Positions 12,201 to 24,662 of a stretch of 64,000 bases of DNA are shown in pieces. Positions within the stretch are counted from its first letter, which is position 1. Every line of letters starts with the position of its first letter. Location of the stretch: NCBI GenBank assembly GCA_003024785.1, contig PUQB01000005.1:205732-269731 (forward strand). The letters run 5' to 3'. Position numbers and translations under genes: made by a program. Below the pieces are notes generated by a model that ran no database searches, was not told the DNA's origin, and was given only the letters and a program-made list of their open reading frames with translations. Source of the DNA: Selaginella tamariscina (taxonomy: Eukaryota; Streptophyta; Lycopodiopsida; Selaginellales; Selaginellaceae).

Positions 12201-13940
12201 GTCACTTAAAAGTTAGGAACTTTAAAGTCATACAAATGCAAACCTCAAAGTCATCTTCTTCAAGTTCAACTTGCGATGACATGTACAAATATGGAGCTCC
12301 TTCAAACACATTTGAGTTGAAGTTTAAAGTCCTCAACAGAGTATTATTAATCACAAGGAGATGAAAGACACTTATGTGAAAGCACGCATGAGGAACTGTG
12401 GTATTTTATAACATGTATGTGTGTAGGTCTTACTTCACGTTGCTCCTTGAGACAATGTAGATTCAGATGGTTTATTGCCTTTAGAGCAAGTCAAGAATAT
12501 GTTGAATAAGCACTTCATGAAACTATCAAACTTCAACAATGAAAAAGTTCCTATCAACAACAACTTGGTGGTTGTTGGGTTGAAGGAAACAATAAAAAAA
12601 AATATAAATGGGGCTTAAGACATGGATGGCAAGATTGAGGCATATTGGAATTCTTATTGGCACAATTGATCACAATATTTGAGATGTTTGTTGTGAGGTG
12701 AGTTTATTCAAACAACATAGATATAAGAAGAAAATGACATTGTATAGAGCTATATGTTTGCACTCGTACATATTCAAAGCTGGATCTACTGTTGTTACTC
12801 ATAGTTGAATATGTGCACAATTGTCGTTGGCTTTAGGACTAGCTATATATTTTAAGTACGGGTGCAATAGCTTATATAGTTGTGACAAAAATATTTTCGA
12901 TGAACATAGAAGTTGCCTCCTTTTTCTTTTTTGGCTAAGTATAAAAAATTGTGTGTTTATGTATGGTGAGTTGAGTGGCTAATGATGTCAATGTATATAT
13001 GAAGTTCTGCAACAAACAAACTAGTCTTTGATTGATGAAGGCATTAACATGCATGTTTTATCACCTGATTACTCGTTCAATCACAAGAGTTTTTTACTAG
13101 TTGAGCACATTGTCATATAGGTGTCTCATTAAAAATGCTAAAAAGCAATGGAAGGATTAAAGGTTATATCAAACAAATTTCCAGACAATGCATGGTAGAG
13201 TACCATTCTCATTAATTCATAAATGTGGTTTTCAACATAAAATGTTATTAAAGTGAAATATTGGAATAAAGTATCAACAAGAATAATAGTAATTTTACAA
13301 GATAATAGATTGAACTAACAACTTCATGCTTAATGACTCAAAGAAAATCATAAGGGACAACTAAAAAAATTCAATGACATATAACATAATTGTAGTATTC
13401 TATTAAAGATTAATTTGCTAACCTTCAAATGTTCTATAGTACAAAGAAGTTCAAGTATATAATGTTGTGCAACTGGTCATTATTGATCACAAATTCGGGG
13501 TCATTTCATCCTTTAGTTATTAATAAAAGAACTTCATCAGTTCTTGGAGTTAAATGATAAATAATGCTTGTTGTCAATGGATCGAATACCCAACATTGTT
13601 GCTTGAAGCTTCTTCTTTAAAGTGTTGAACATTATAATTGTTTATGAAAAGTGAAGTATTTTGTCAATGAAAAGTATGTCAAAATATTCACATCTACTTA
13701 AATTCTTAAGCATGGAAGTGTAAAGTAAATACTCACTCTAGAGTTAGAGTTAGTAAAGATATTTATGGTGTGGTTAATTCTATAATTAAGACAACTTATA
13801 TTTGATTTATGTGAAAAATACTTTTCAAATACAAAAGTTGTATGTATCACCTTACAATATTACAATATATATTTTATAAATTAAACATACTATGATTTTA
13901 CTTTAAATTATTAAACATGTTGACAGCATAAACTCTAAGC
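8050..13940. other. AT-rich spacer of unit copy 1, no gene recognised
   Basis: About 5.9 kb of very AT-rich sequence. It holds a CA/TA microsatellite (about 9200-9241), one copy of a dispersed repeat (9335-9600) and scattered short open frames with no family resemblance. The frame at 11644-11994 is hydrophobic and of low complexity; its copy at 31351 breaks early, so it is not supported. Short protein-like snippets on the plus strand near 12030-12200 may be remnants of an old gene or element. Confidence 0.6.
9335..9600. repeat. Dispersed AT-rich repeat, first instance (copy 1)
   Basis: A stretch starting AGTGCAAAAATAAA and ending near GTAATTGTATTTCTGGGTGG recurs within the same unit at 15524-15765, with small indels and a loss of about 30 bases in the second. 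It has no coding potential; possibly a MITE-like element, but no clear terminal inverted repeats were found. Confidence 0.55.
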
Positions 13941-14016
13941 TAAAATGCATTGGACAAAATTATGCATTTTTCAAAGACACTCCTCTCTCAGTATACAACA
14001 GGAAAGGGAAACCCTC

Positions 14017-14049
14017 TTGAGTTTAAGGGACACCACCCTTAAAACTCAA
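14017..14049. other. Short hairpin downstream of the importin fragment
   Basis: TTGAGTTTAAGGG and its near reverse complement CCCTTAAAACTCAA face each other across about six bases. It lies about 240 bases beyond the stop of the importin-beta fragment, on the 3' side. Present in both units. Role unknown. Confidence 0.35.
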
Positions 14050-14287
14050 ATAATAATAAAAGAAAAAACCTACCCTTTTGAGTTTAAAATAAACCCAAAT
14101 AAAAAAAAATCTAAAAATCTAAAGAAAAAAAAATGCTGGCAGTGTTTAAAAACCAACACACGTTTGCATCCCACCTGTTATTTGACCCGATACACTTGAC
14201 AAAATATGTGAAACTCCAAGTTTCACATCCATGTAGAAAACCTTCAGCACTAGTTTCACACTAGTTTGACACCATATACAAAACCTT

Positions 14288-14562
14288 TCACACCAGGTAG
14301 CGTGTGATGGTAATCTGTGCCCACTCTGCTGTTTCCTTAAGCTGTGCATCATCTGTGGAGAGGCACTCATCTAAGAAATCCTTATAGAATGCAAAGTTTC
14401 TGAATATCTGTGCACAGTTTGGCCCCATTGTGTCTGCCATATCCCCCATAACACCCACTGCAGCCTTGGTAACAACCTCATCTCTGCATATTTATCACTC
14501 AATTAATTACCAACTAATACTCACTACTTAATATTACAACATACTTGAAACTTTGTTGTGTG

Positions 14563-14594
<32 letters not shown>

Positions 14595-15438
14595 CACACA
14601 CACACACACACACACAACACAATACATAAGACACACGTATTAATGTACCTCTCTTTGTCTTGGTAAATAGTCTCAATAAACTGCATTGTATGGGCAGCAT
14701 ATGGAACCATAATCTCTGGCTTCCTCGACTTAAATCCTTGGAATATTCCAGAGTAAGCCTCCAATATACCCGTTCTTAGCTGTAAAAATTAAATAACAAA
14801 TTACTTAAAGCATTTAGACAGTTTATAACTAAATCTAACAAGTTTCACACCAATTTAGTTAGTATAATTATAGGAAGAAGTTCACACAAATTTAGCAATC
14901 TTACATAAAACTTAATACTAGATAGTTTATTTATGTATTACTCACCTGATTATTATAATCAATCATTTCATCGTCCCGACCAGCTTGTAGTGCAGAGAGT
15001 TCTGCAGCACTTAGCAACATAGGCATTGCATAGCTCAAATACTTCTCGAAGTTTGCCCCAATAGCAAGTGCAATATCCCCGAAACATGAAAATATTGGGG
15101 GTTTTACTGACCTGTGTAATTGACTGCTTCCAAGATCCTACATAATAAAATAAAAATATGAGATATCATACTAAAAGAGTAACATCGTAATTAGTATATT
15201 AACATATAAGGATATATAAAAATAATAATAGTATCTTGATATATCTAATAACATCATACGTATTAATGTCGTTATTGTATCTCTGGATAATAGTTCGCTG
15301 ATGTTCTGTTATAGTTAAATACTATTAACTTTGTATACTAATAATATCGTACTGTATACTAGAGTAACAGTGATAGTTTAGCATTAGTTAACTAACCTTT
15401 AGAAGATGTGTCATAATCCCATCGCAGAATGACAAAAC
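14288..15438 (-). pseudogene. Importin-beta C-terminal fragment, four exons (copy 1)
   Basis: Minus-strand exons 15397-15438, 14946-15137, 14649-14779 and 14288-14483 join with GT-AG borders and matching phase into about 186 residues ending in TGA. The peptide contains VLSFCDGIMTHLLK, SVKPPIFSCFGDIALAIGAN, GILEAYSGIFQGFK and DECLSTDDAQLKETAEWA, the conserved C-terminal HEAT-repeat region of importin subunit beta-1 (karyopherin beta), which carries cargo through the nuclear pore. A full protein has about 870 residues; nothing upstream of these exons is recognisable before the solo LTR at 15799. The fragment is fully open in this copy, so loss of the 5' part is recent or these exons belong to a gene disrupted by the duplication. 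Family call is firm; function of the fragment is doubtful. Confidence 0.85.
14555..14622. repeat. Compound TA/GA/CA microsatellite in importin intron
   Basis: TATATA, GAGAGA and CACACA tracts in succession inside the intron between exons 14649-14779 and 14288-14483. The equivalent tract in copy 2 (34251-34312) differs in tract lengths. Confidence 0.8.
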
Positions 15439-15523
15439 CTAAAGAGAAAAGGGAGAGATTAATAAAACACAATAGCATAAACATACAATTACATAACCAC
15501 AATATCTTACAAGATGACTAATA

Positions 15524-15765
15524 AAGTGGCAAAAATAAAGTTGCCATTTATTTTTAAATGTAATATTATAAATAAATAATATTAAAATGAATTAATTAAT
15601 TATTGAAAAATCTAATTAATATACGATATACATAGGTACAATATGTATATTAAATTTGAGTTTATAAATTTGTAGGATCTGCAAACTTATAAACACAACT
15701 TTATAAGTGTGTGTATGCACAAATTCTTGTGCTTTCATAAGTAATTGTATTTTTGGGTAGTGAAT
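15524..15765. repeat. Dispersed AT-rich repeat, second instance (copy 1)
   Basis: Same repeat as 9335-9600, here between the importin-beta fragment and the solo LTR. In unit copy 2 the pair lies at about 29037-29310 and 35215-35450. Confidence 0.55.
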
Positions 15766-15798
15766 TAAACTATTTTAATCGAATTTATGCTCAATAGC

Positions 15799-17578
15799 TG
15801 TCATAGTTTTTACTATGACTCGACCCTTTACTTTGGACGTTGACTGTTGTTACCTACTGTACTATGTTGATAAGCCCTAGGTGTAGAAGAAACAGGCCCG
15901 CTTAGTGCACTTGGATATCTAGTGATGGTCCGGCCGGGTGTCATTAGGTATTTGCAAGAAACTCTGGGCGAAGCTAGCACTTCCATCTAGAAAACTCTTA
16001 CCTTGGTTTTCCGTGTCCCGGTTGGATTAATGGCTAGTTCCGGTGAGTTCGGCATGTCGGATATGCTTAGAAATACCCCCAGGTTTGATAGGTTAGGGTT
16101 TAGGGGTCGATGGATAACTCACCAAGTATGTTCCCTTTGGGAATGAGAATTCAGTGCTAGCCCACTTAAGTAAACAGGAAAACAGGGGGGGGCCTCTGTC
16201 ACATAAATAAGGTAGTATATAGGAGTGAGGGTTCCTGGGTTCATGACTGAGCTCGTTACTCTTCTCCCGGTGCAAGCTCTAGCTTGTGTCGTTAAGGCAC
16301 AACCCTCTGTTGTGCCGCCCTAACTTCCAGATGCCAGGGGTACGTCCCACCTTCGGGGTAGCACGCCCTTAACGTTGGCAAATCCGTGCCTGGGAGGTCT
16401 TGTCGGAATGCACGTTCCAAGAGGCAGAGGTTGAGGCTTGTCTCCAGCCTCCTCCTCCACGTCAAGCTAGGTGTAGCACTCACGGTCAAGCAAGGCACAT
16501 CCGTGTCCTTGTCCAACTGTGAGCGTGGGATCTTGTTTGACAGGTTCATGTTACTTGGTTCCTGAGGGTTCATTGAGGGGTTCTAGAGTCGGCATTTAGG
16601 AGCCACGTTTGTGGCACTTGGTGCAACTCTTGAATCTAAGGGCTATGGCATGATAGTCCACATTGGGGAAGGCAGTGTCACATGGGGATGTGACACTGGG
16701 CTAAACGTCACATGGTACAACGCCCGAGACACGCCCTTTGGGGTTATGTCATGGGCTTGTCGTTAAGGGGTTGGATACTCTAGCAAACAGGCATGCTTGT
16801 GCTTGCACTAGGGTGTTAAGCCTTGGGCATCCGCTCAAGGGAGGTTAGGTCTCGTAACTAGGTGTGCTTTGACACACTTGGCTAGGGGAGTGTTCTCCTT
16901 GAAATTCAAGGGTTGAACAACCTAAGCGTGTTAGCATGAGCCCTTTCGTGAGGCACTCGCAAGGTCATGTGCTTAGGGTTATTCCAAACCTAGCCTTAGG
17001 GAGTTTGCTTAGCAGAACACTCGTGTCCGCCTACGGCGCACACTCGTGTCCTCACTAAGTACTAGCCCTAGGTCTAGGGTATGACTTGGCCACTCGAACC
17101 CTTAGGGGTTAGTCGTGGTTCAGGGTACCCCTTGTTGCCCTAAAGGGGTTGTACTCCCGGATGAGGGTGATTCCTCAAGGGGTAAGTGATGATGCCTTAG
17201 CTCTGTTCAGGGGTATGTGTGGAACACACGTCTCCATGATGGGGGTTAGGGCATGAGCCTGTCTAGGTCTTCTAGGGCAAGACCCTAAGTCAACTAGGGT
17301 TATCCCTCAAGGGTTTTTGGGGTAGACACTCTAGGGAGACTTAGGCTAAACCCTAAGTCAACTAGGGTTATCCCTCAAGGGTTCTGGGGGCAGACATTCT
17401 AGGGAGACTTAGGCTAAACCCTAAGTCTCTTGTCCACTTGGGCATTAGAGTCTAACCCTAGGGGTCGTTGGGGTTGTTCTGGGAAACTTAGCGTTGCTCA
17501 CACAGGGTGATGACGCCAAATGGCCACATGGCAGCCACGTGTTGCCACGTGTTGGCCCTTTGGGTTAAAACTCTGACA
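15799..17578. mobile_element. Solo LTR, 1780 bp, with 5-bp target duplication (copy 1)
   Basis: Begins TGTCATAGTTTT and ends AAAACTCTGACA, so it has the TG...CA ends of an LTR with short inverted termini. It is flanked on both sides by ATAGC (15794-15798 and 17579-17583), a 5-bp target duplication as made by retroelement integrase. It is GC-richer than its surroundings and carries a two-fold internal repeat of about 75 bases (17277-17427). No internal coding region, so it is a solo LTR left by recombination. The family cannot be fixed without an internal region; size and ends fit a plant Ty3/gypsy type. Confidence 0.8.
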
Positions 17579-17583
17579 ATAGC

Positions 17584-18300
17584 TATTTAATCAAGTAAAA
17601 TTGGCTACCATCGGAAAAGTCACATAGGTGCCATGTAAGTGTACATAGATTATAAATTTTAAATAACTTGTAACAAGTGAAAAACAAATCAGTGATAAAA
17701 TAAAATAACTTTTAATTTAACAAATGTTGAAATTGTATTTATGAAAGAATTTAAAACTGTGTAGGGAATGTAAATTGACAAGAAAGAAATTTTATAACAA
17801 TTTGAACTCAAATTAGTTACACTCAAACTTCACAATCCTTAGGATGATCACAATTAAACATTAATCTTTATATGAACGACATTTAATACTTAATTAGAAA
17901 CATATTTATTTATATTGGAATTGTAAAGTTTAATTCCATATTATTATTAACCTTTGTATTTACTATAGTAAATACAAACCATTAGGGTGAGAAACATGGT
18001 TAAAAACTATATTCAAACATGAAATAAAATTATTATAACATGCTGTAAGTTAACATTTAATTGTTAAAGTATAAGAACGAGATGCATCTTGTTATTATTT
18101 TCACAACAACCCGAATAGGTTAGTTTTTGAAATTTATATTTTATTTTTATACATATTATTTCATATGGACTTTTACAAAGTGCATTATCGTGCGTGCGTG
18201 CGTGTGTATGTTCATTATAATTATTTAGCATATGGAATATGATATACCTTGTGTATATATGTGTGTACTTATATATTAGTGTGTGTAGTTATATATTTAT
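17584..18300. other. AT-rich spacer, nothing recognised
   Basis: About 700 bases of AT-rich sequence with no credible open frame or repeat apart from short GTGC/TATG tracts near 18190-18280. Copy 2 equivalent: about 37264-37980. Confidence 0.6.
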
Positions 18301-18316
18301 GTGTAAAATATAACAG

Positions 18317-18458
18317 GTTGAAGAGGAGCGTGAAGAACTTGTAATGGCTGTCCGGAGTTTGAGGAATGGTAGAAAGGCATCTTTCTAGATTCCATAAAAG
18401 AAATTTTGTATATAAAACAAAAATTTATACATTTTGAATGGCTTAAAACTTAGAAACA

Positions 18459-18494
<36 letters not shown>

Positions 18495-19850
18495 AGGTAG
18501 CTACTGTTGATATTTCTTTTATACTAGGGTGTCAAATGAAAAATGTACGAGAGAGAGTACCTATGTGTGTACGTACAAGAGGTATGTCATTTTGACTTTT
18601 CAAACGTACAAAGCCTTTGTGGAAAATCTTATAAGACACAAGATCAAAGCCCATCAGGGTGATGAAGCTGTCATTAAATAGACTATTGTAAGGAAAGTCT
18701 TTGGTCATGATGTTGTGTAAGAACATAATTGTCATTTTCATTATACAAGGAGTAGTTGTCAACACACATATTTTGCACCAAAAGCTCAGAGGAACAACAT
18801 AAACTGAGTGAGGAACTTATAAGATTTTGATCAATAGATAATGCAGCAGAGAACACACACGTAAACTCCACACATGGCTTGCATGATGGATGGTGAGAAA
18901 ACATCATTAAAGCCGGCATAGTTTGTAGGTAAATATATGATTATATATTTTTTTAAACAATGTATAACTTTATCCATTATAGAGAACTCTAAAGCAACAA
19001 TCTTTTGTGCCCAATGTTAACCTTGCCAGATCCAGACACTTCAAATGGAAGCGATATTTAGGTGTAAAAGAGAAGAAACTTGACATTGTAGAAGCTAGCA
19101 AGTTTGATCTCATTAACGTGTTCATGCAATGTGCATATGCATATGTTGCCTCTTTGGGTCGGCATTTGGGTAGCGATCCTTTGTCAATTGACTTCTTTGC
19201 TAAACATGTCACCAAGACCCTTATATTTATAAAGGATGTTGTAATGCTAGTGGAGAAGACTTTCGAAAAGTTAATATTGAACTCAAAGAATAAGTAATTG
19301 GCAAATATATAAAGCAAATTAAAGAAGACATTGGTGACACCAATTTTGAAAAGTGATTTGCATAGACCAGACTACATATATTATATAGTGTTTAGGACCA
19401 ACCAAAAACTAAAACATCTTCAAAATTGAATTTTAACAATGTTGACATGGTACAATTATTAAATTACCTTTTACAAGAAACATTTTGCATTTTTGTATTT
19501 TTGAAAAGTGTTCCTCATCCCTTTTCGGTTGTTGTCGGAATAAATTTAACACACGAGGAAATTAAGGCCTTCATAAAAACAAGATCTTTTTTGAAGTTAA
19601 TTTAGAACACATGCACTTGTGTTTGAATCTAGATGTTAAATTATACGACCCATCCCTACGTTCCCTTTATTCCGGAATGTCCTTACAAACATGAAAGGGC
19701 GTCGTGTCTGAATGCCAAGGAAGCCATCGAAAAAAGCATAATAAGTCGTAATGCATGGCGTTTCTCTTAGGGCAGCTCTTAATGAACATGTTATTGTTTC
19801 ACCAGTAATAAAAGGAGGATGATTTGAACAAAAGATGCACAATCACCATA
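18317..19850 (+). pseudogene. Unrecognised degenerate coding region (copy 1)
   Basis: Several plus-strand protein-like pieces. 18317-18387 follows an ACAG acceptor and reads VEEEREELVMAVRSLRNG to a stop. About 18570-18655 includes KAFVENLIRHKIKAHQGDEA. 19007-19297 is an open frame of 96 codons (SRHFKWKRYLGVKEKKLDI and on) that is identical in the second unit. About 19640-19750 includes CLNAKEAIEKSIISRNAWRF. The pieces are in different frames with stops between them. I do not recognise the family. They may be exons of a host gene or remnants of a DNA transposon; a GT microsatellite (about 18463-18493) lies among them. Confidence 0.3.
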
Positions 19851-21277
19851 TCATAATATTCTAAATGCAATTGCAAGGTGTTTATTTATTCGGCAACATT
19901 TTCAAGAATTGAATACCCTCTTGCATGCACATGTACTACTTTATATATAAGGTCTTAGCAATAGATGCAAACAAAGACATGGTTTTCATTCGTCACCATG
20001 TGCTTTTAAAGTATAGGTTCACGTCGTGTTCTTTTACACAGCTGTAGAAAGTTGAGCACATTTTTCATTTATTATATGTAAAAACAAAATATATTCTTGA
20101 ACTCTACTTTCATCAATAACAAAAATTTCATTATTAGTGTCATTCTCTTTCTTTATATGTACAATCTCAAATAAGGTTATCCACAATGCCCAAGGTAAAT
20201 GTATAACGATGTCATGTACCCTAACTTGTCCTTAATGTTTAGGTTGTAATGACATTGTACAGATGTGATGATGTGGTAGTACATACACTGATGTCAGCAT
20301 GCAGCATGCAAATTAGCTCTCCCATGGAAATACGTTATGTTGAACTTCATTTCTCTTGTACATTATTCACAAGTGATGATGTAACTAGGTGGCATAGCTG
20401 GAACATCTTCTTCTAACTTAAATGACTTAAAAGTTGAGCTAGTTGAAAACCATAGGCTGCATAATAAATTCAAAAATAATTATTGAATGAATGCTAAGCA
20501 TAGTTATTTAATCTTAAATATAGATAAACTTATTAATCAGGAATTCGAGGATAAACTCACAGTGGACAAACTTTTATTAAATAATTATGTGTACTAGATT
20601 ATACGTCGTGTAGTACTTTATATATAGCATATTAGGATGTTTAGTTGTTAATAGCATATTTCTAATGTTTTAAACAGCTAGTTAATTATATACTATATGC
20701 CACATACACGTGCACGCATATAAGCAATAATCATATACAATCGGGGTATGCATACTTATAAAAATGAGATTACACACACCACACACACAACACATAACAC
20801 ATTTACACGCGCGCGCGCACACACACGTCTGTCAACTTGGCGTCCGCATCTTCCAGCTTCAGAGTGAAATCAAGCTCCCGTTTCCTGAAGGACTCAATTT
20901 GATCTTGGAATCGAGCCTTAGACGTTTCCATGGAATATTCCGCATCCTTGAGAGAATTTTCTAGAGCCTTCAAGCTCGTTACGTATTTCTTCCCATTGTA
21001 ACCTCTCGGTAATTACATTAAATCCTCTTTGTCATCGGAATTTCCATCCATCAATCCTCTAAGTTCCTCTTGAAGACGCAATTTTCTAAATAAATAAGAT
21101 ATTTAGTAAGTACACGCACACACATATATACACATATGTATGCAGAACAAGGAGATCTCGCATGTCTGTGAATGTGTATATGTGACATATTCGTACAGAA
21201 ATCTATGTGTGTATATACGTATATGCATATGTCTTATTATATGTATATAGTTTCAACTCCCTTTTTAAATATCCACA

Positions 21278-21338
<61 letters not shown>

Positions 21339-21588
21339 ATGCATGTGTATATAATTAACTAGCTGTTTAACACAAGTATATAGTAACTATACCTCGGCTT
21401 GCGCCCTTTGAGAAAGATCAAGTTACATTCTCGAGCTCTAGATTCCTTTGTGCCAGCTCACGCTCCACGTCTGTCAGCTTAGATTCTACGAATATCCGTA
21501 CGGTCTTGCATTCTTGCTTCCTCCGACTTGAGCTTTTCTTGCTCCTCCAGCACCTGTATGCATTATATTAACACACACACACACACAC

Positions 21589-21618
21589 AATTTTAATTTA
21601 TGCGGATAAATTAAAATT
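21589..21618. other. Perfect 13-bp hairpin at a deletion junction
   Basis: AATTTTAATTTAT, the loop GCGG, then the exact reverse complement ATAAATTAAAATT. It sits where copy 2 lacks about 1.47 kb that copies 1 and 3 have, and the hairpin sequence is absent from those copies. Confidence 0.75.
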
Positions 21619-21794
21619 TTCGTTTCATCTTTTAAATGTAAGATCATTAACAATATGGAATTTTAAATTCTATTTATTAATAATGTGTTGGTATTAGTTT
21701 AAAGTGTATATCTTACATTATAAACATTTAATAATATATGTGTTACTAATTTACAAGTACCTTCAAACTTTTCTTTTCCAACTTCTGCTTCAAG

Positions 21795-23373
21795 TGTTAG
21801 AGTTTTAACCCATAAGGTTAAAATGTGGTAACACGTGGCTACTAAGTGGACTTCCGGCATTAAGTTTAAAACAACCCTTAGCATAAGACTTAGGGTCTAT
21901 AAAATGACCATCCTCCAAACCTTACCTTAAAAATAATATGAGCAGACTTTAGAATCTTGTCCTAAAAGACCTACACATACTCATGTCCACCCTAGCTAAG
22001 GAGACATGCCTTGCACATACCCCCATGACATAGCCAAGGCATAATAACTTACCCTTTGAGGAATCACCATCATCGGGGAAGTCTCTAGGGTGACAAGGGG
22101 TGCCTTTAACCATGACTAACCCTTAAGGGTTTGAATGGTTAAGTTATACCTTAGTTCCATGGTTAGTACCTAGTGAGGACACGAGTGTGCACCTTAGGTA
22201 AACATGAGTGTTTTACTAAGTAAACTCCTCAAGATTAAGTTTGAATAACCCTAAATACACAACCTCACAAGTGCTTCACAAAAGAACTCTTACTAATGAG
22301 CTTACCCCTAGATCTCAAGGAAAACACCCCATAGCCAAGTGTGCCATTAGCATATTTAGTTATGAGACCTAACCTTTCTTGAGTTCATGCCCAAGGTTTA
22401 ATACTCTAATGTGAACACATGTACGCCTACTTACTAGAGTATCCAACCCCTCGGGATTAACCCCATGAGACAACCCCAAAAGGTGTGTCTTAAGCATTGT
22501 ATTATGTGCCATCTAACCTAGTGTCACATGGAGTGTTCCCATATATGGTTATTATGCCATAGCCCCTTAAATTCAAGGGTTGCACTAGGTGTCACGAATG
22601 TAGTTCTCAATGCTAATTCTATAACCCTTCTGTTATCCCTCGGAACTCAGTAAAAGAAACCCTTGTCAACCTAGAACCCACGACCACAATTGGACAAGAA
22701 TACGAACGTGCCTTACTTAATTATGAGTGCTGCTCTTAATTTGATATATAGGACTTACTTATAAGTGCTGCTTTTAGTTTGACATATAGAACTTACCTAT
22801 GAGTGCTGCTCTTAGTTTGACATATAGGAGGAGGTTGAAGATAAACCTTAACCTTTGATTCTTAAAATGTACAGTCCGTGACATGGATTCGCAAACGTTA
22901 AAGATAGGTACCTCGAAGGTGGGACACCCTTACTGTTTAGAAGTTGAGGCGACATGTGCCTTAACAACACAAGTTAGAACTTGCACCAAGAGAAGAATAA
23001 CGAACTTAGTCATGAATCCAATAACCCTCACTCATACATGTACTACTTAATATAGGTCCCTCCCTATTTTCTTATTTACATAAGTGGGCTGGCATGAAAT
23101 CTCATTCCTAAAGGGAATATACTTAATGAGTTAATTAATGACCCATTGACCCTTAAAGTAACCCTAAGGTTCCGATGTGCCACCTAATTATAACACAAAA
23201 AACCAAAGTAAGAATTTTCTAGATGGTTTTACATAGAGTTTTTTATAATACCTAATGACACGTAACCGAACCATCACTAGATACCTAAGTGCATTAAACA
23301 TGCATATTTTCTTTACACCCTAAGGCTTATCAACATAATTCGGTGAATAACAAAAAATAAAAATAAAAAAGAA
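21795..23373. mobile_element. Old solo-LTR-like element, copy 2
   Basis: The same insertion as at 1732 in copy 1, at the same point of the host sequence, so it entered before the segment was duplicated. It keeps the start TGTTAGAGTTTTAACCC and the three-fold 41-base tandem repeat (about 22725-22825). Slightly shorter than copy 1. Fossil of an LTR element. Confidence 0.65.
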
Positions 23374-24479
23374 TCATAATCAAAACTATCATTATTCCTT
23401 GCTGTTATTCCCTTTTCATGAGCAAGCTCCTGGATAATATTCCAAGAATCTTTAAGATCCTGATTCCTAGAATATTCGAGTTCCCGCTTATGTAAGCTGA
23501 TTTGTTCAACTTCTTCCTTGAGCTTAACCTCGCTTAGCGTTAAACTCTCTATCTGTTTCCTTAATGACGTCACTTCCTCGCCAATTAACGTGATCCCCTC
23601 GTCCTTCTGCATTAAAATAATAAGTTTTACTCTGTGTGTGTGTGTGTGTGTGTGTTTCAAACAATGAATTTGAACATGCATACACACATAATATGATACA
23701 TACATCTATAGTAAGTATAAAGCATACGTTGTAATACATACATACATATGTATTATCTTTATAAACATACATCTCAAACATAATACGTCCATCTCATGTA
23801 TATCTTGACATAGATACGAATCATATAAACAATCCACACATATAGATACATACAATAAACACACACAACGCAGTATATACATAATAAACACACATATAAA
23901 CGCGCGTGTGTGTGTGTGTATACACACGGCAAACAGATGTATACATGTAGTAGCACACGCACGCACACACACCTTGTCTGTTGTTTGAGAGTTTCACAAT
24001 CCTGTTTATCCAAGCTTGATGGTAAACTTAAGCGAGCAGGTTTACCAAGCTTATCTAAACTTGTTCTAACCCTATATATAGTAAGTTAATTATATAAGGA
24101 TTGGAAAACTAGAACCACATTATGTGTACTTTATAAAATTAACCAGTTTATTCACCGTACATTGAGAGAGAGAGAGAGAGTAACATATAGTATCTAATAC
24201 TATCTTAATAGCAATTATAATTAAATCATACCTGAAGGTTTGTCTCTATACGAATTAATAAAAAATATAATTATTTTTACGAATTTGACACTCGGAAGAA
24301 TGTTTCATCTTTATGTGAAAGATATTCTATATGTGTATTAAAGTAGTATTTAATAAAAATATGAGCATAAATTTATTTATGTAAAGTTATTGAATTAATA
24401 TTATGAAATGTTAATTACAACATCGTTAAAGCGTATCCTTCAAATATATATTATATCATCGATACATTATATTTTATTA

Positions 24480-24560
24480 AAGAGGTTCCATGCATGGAAC
24501 GGTTTGGAATTTATTTTTATATATATGTATGTACGTACGTACGTATGTATATAATTAATG
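24480..24560. repeat. Copy-2-specific insertion with palindrome and TACG tract
   Basis: Holds the 16-bp perfect palindrome GTTCCATGCATGGAAC followed by an AT-rich link and a GTAC/GTAT tetranucleotide tract. Not present at the matching place in copy 1 (about 4850-4870). Confidence 0.55.
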
Positions 24561-24662
24561 TTAAACTACTTCCACTAATATCAGAATATCCATTTCCATA
24601 TCGTTAGAATTCACACTATACTTTATATAACTATTGAAATCAGAATGTCAATCTCAAGACAC

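Larger units (their letters stand above)
1..21502. repeat. Segmental tandem repeat, copy 1 (left part outside window)
   Basis: The sequence starting at 13 recurs at 21503 and again at 41139, and nearly every later landmark recurs in the same order and orientation (for example 7385 with 27060, 14288 with 33985, 15799 with 35487, 20827 with 40494). This copy is about 21.5 kb, longer than copy 2 because it keeps about 1.5 kb of coiled-coil gene (roughly 100-1570) and about 0.4 kb near 4370-4790. The first 13 bases match 40719-40731, which lies at the end of a unit, so another unit must precede the window. There a stretch of about 410 bases found in the other copies is missing. Confidence 0.93.
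20827..24071 (-). pseudogene. Coiled-coil protein gene, copy 2, with deleted middle exons
   Basis: Minus-strand exons with GT-AG borders: 23973-24071, from 23606 down to about 23390, 21761-21794, 21393-21553 and 20827-21085. The 23606 exon reads KDEGITLIGEEVTSLRKQ and on through a good coiled coil, and it is cleaner than in copy 1. The exons equal to copy 1 positions 188-1300 are absent because of the 1.47-kb loss near 21589. The 21393-21553 and 20827-21085 exons each change frame internally, and the same changes appear in copy 3, so these look like true decay. The gene lies directly downstream of the NTPase/PHD gene on the same strand. Confidence 0.5.

Noticed and set aside
16093-16573. Two open frames of 60-93 codons
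   Set aside because: Both lie inside the solo LTR and have no protein family features.
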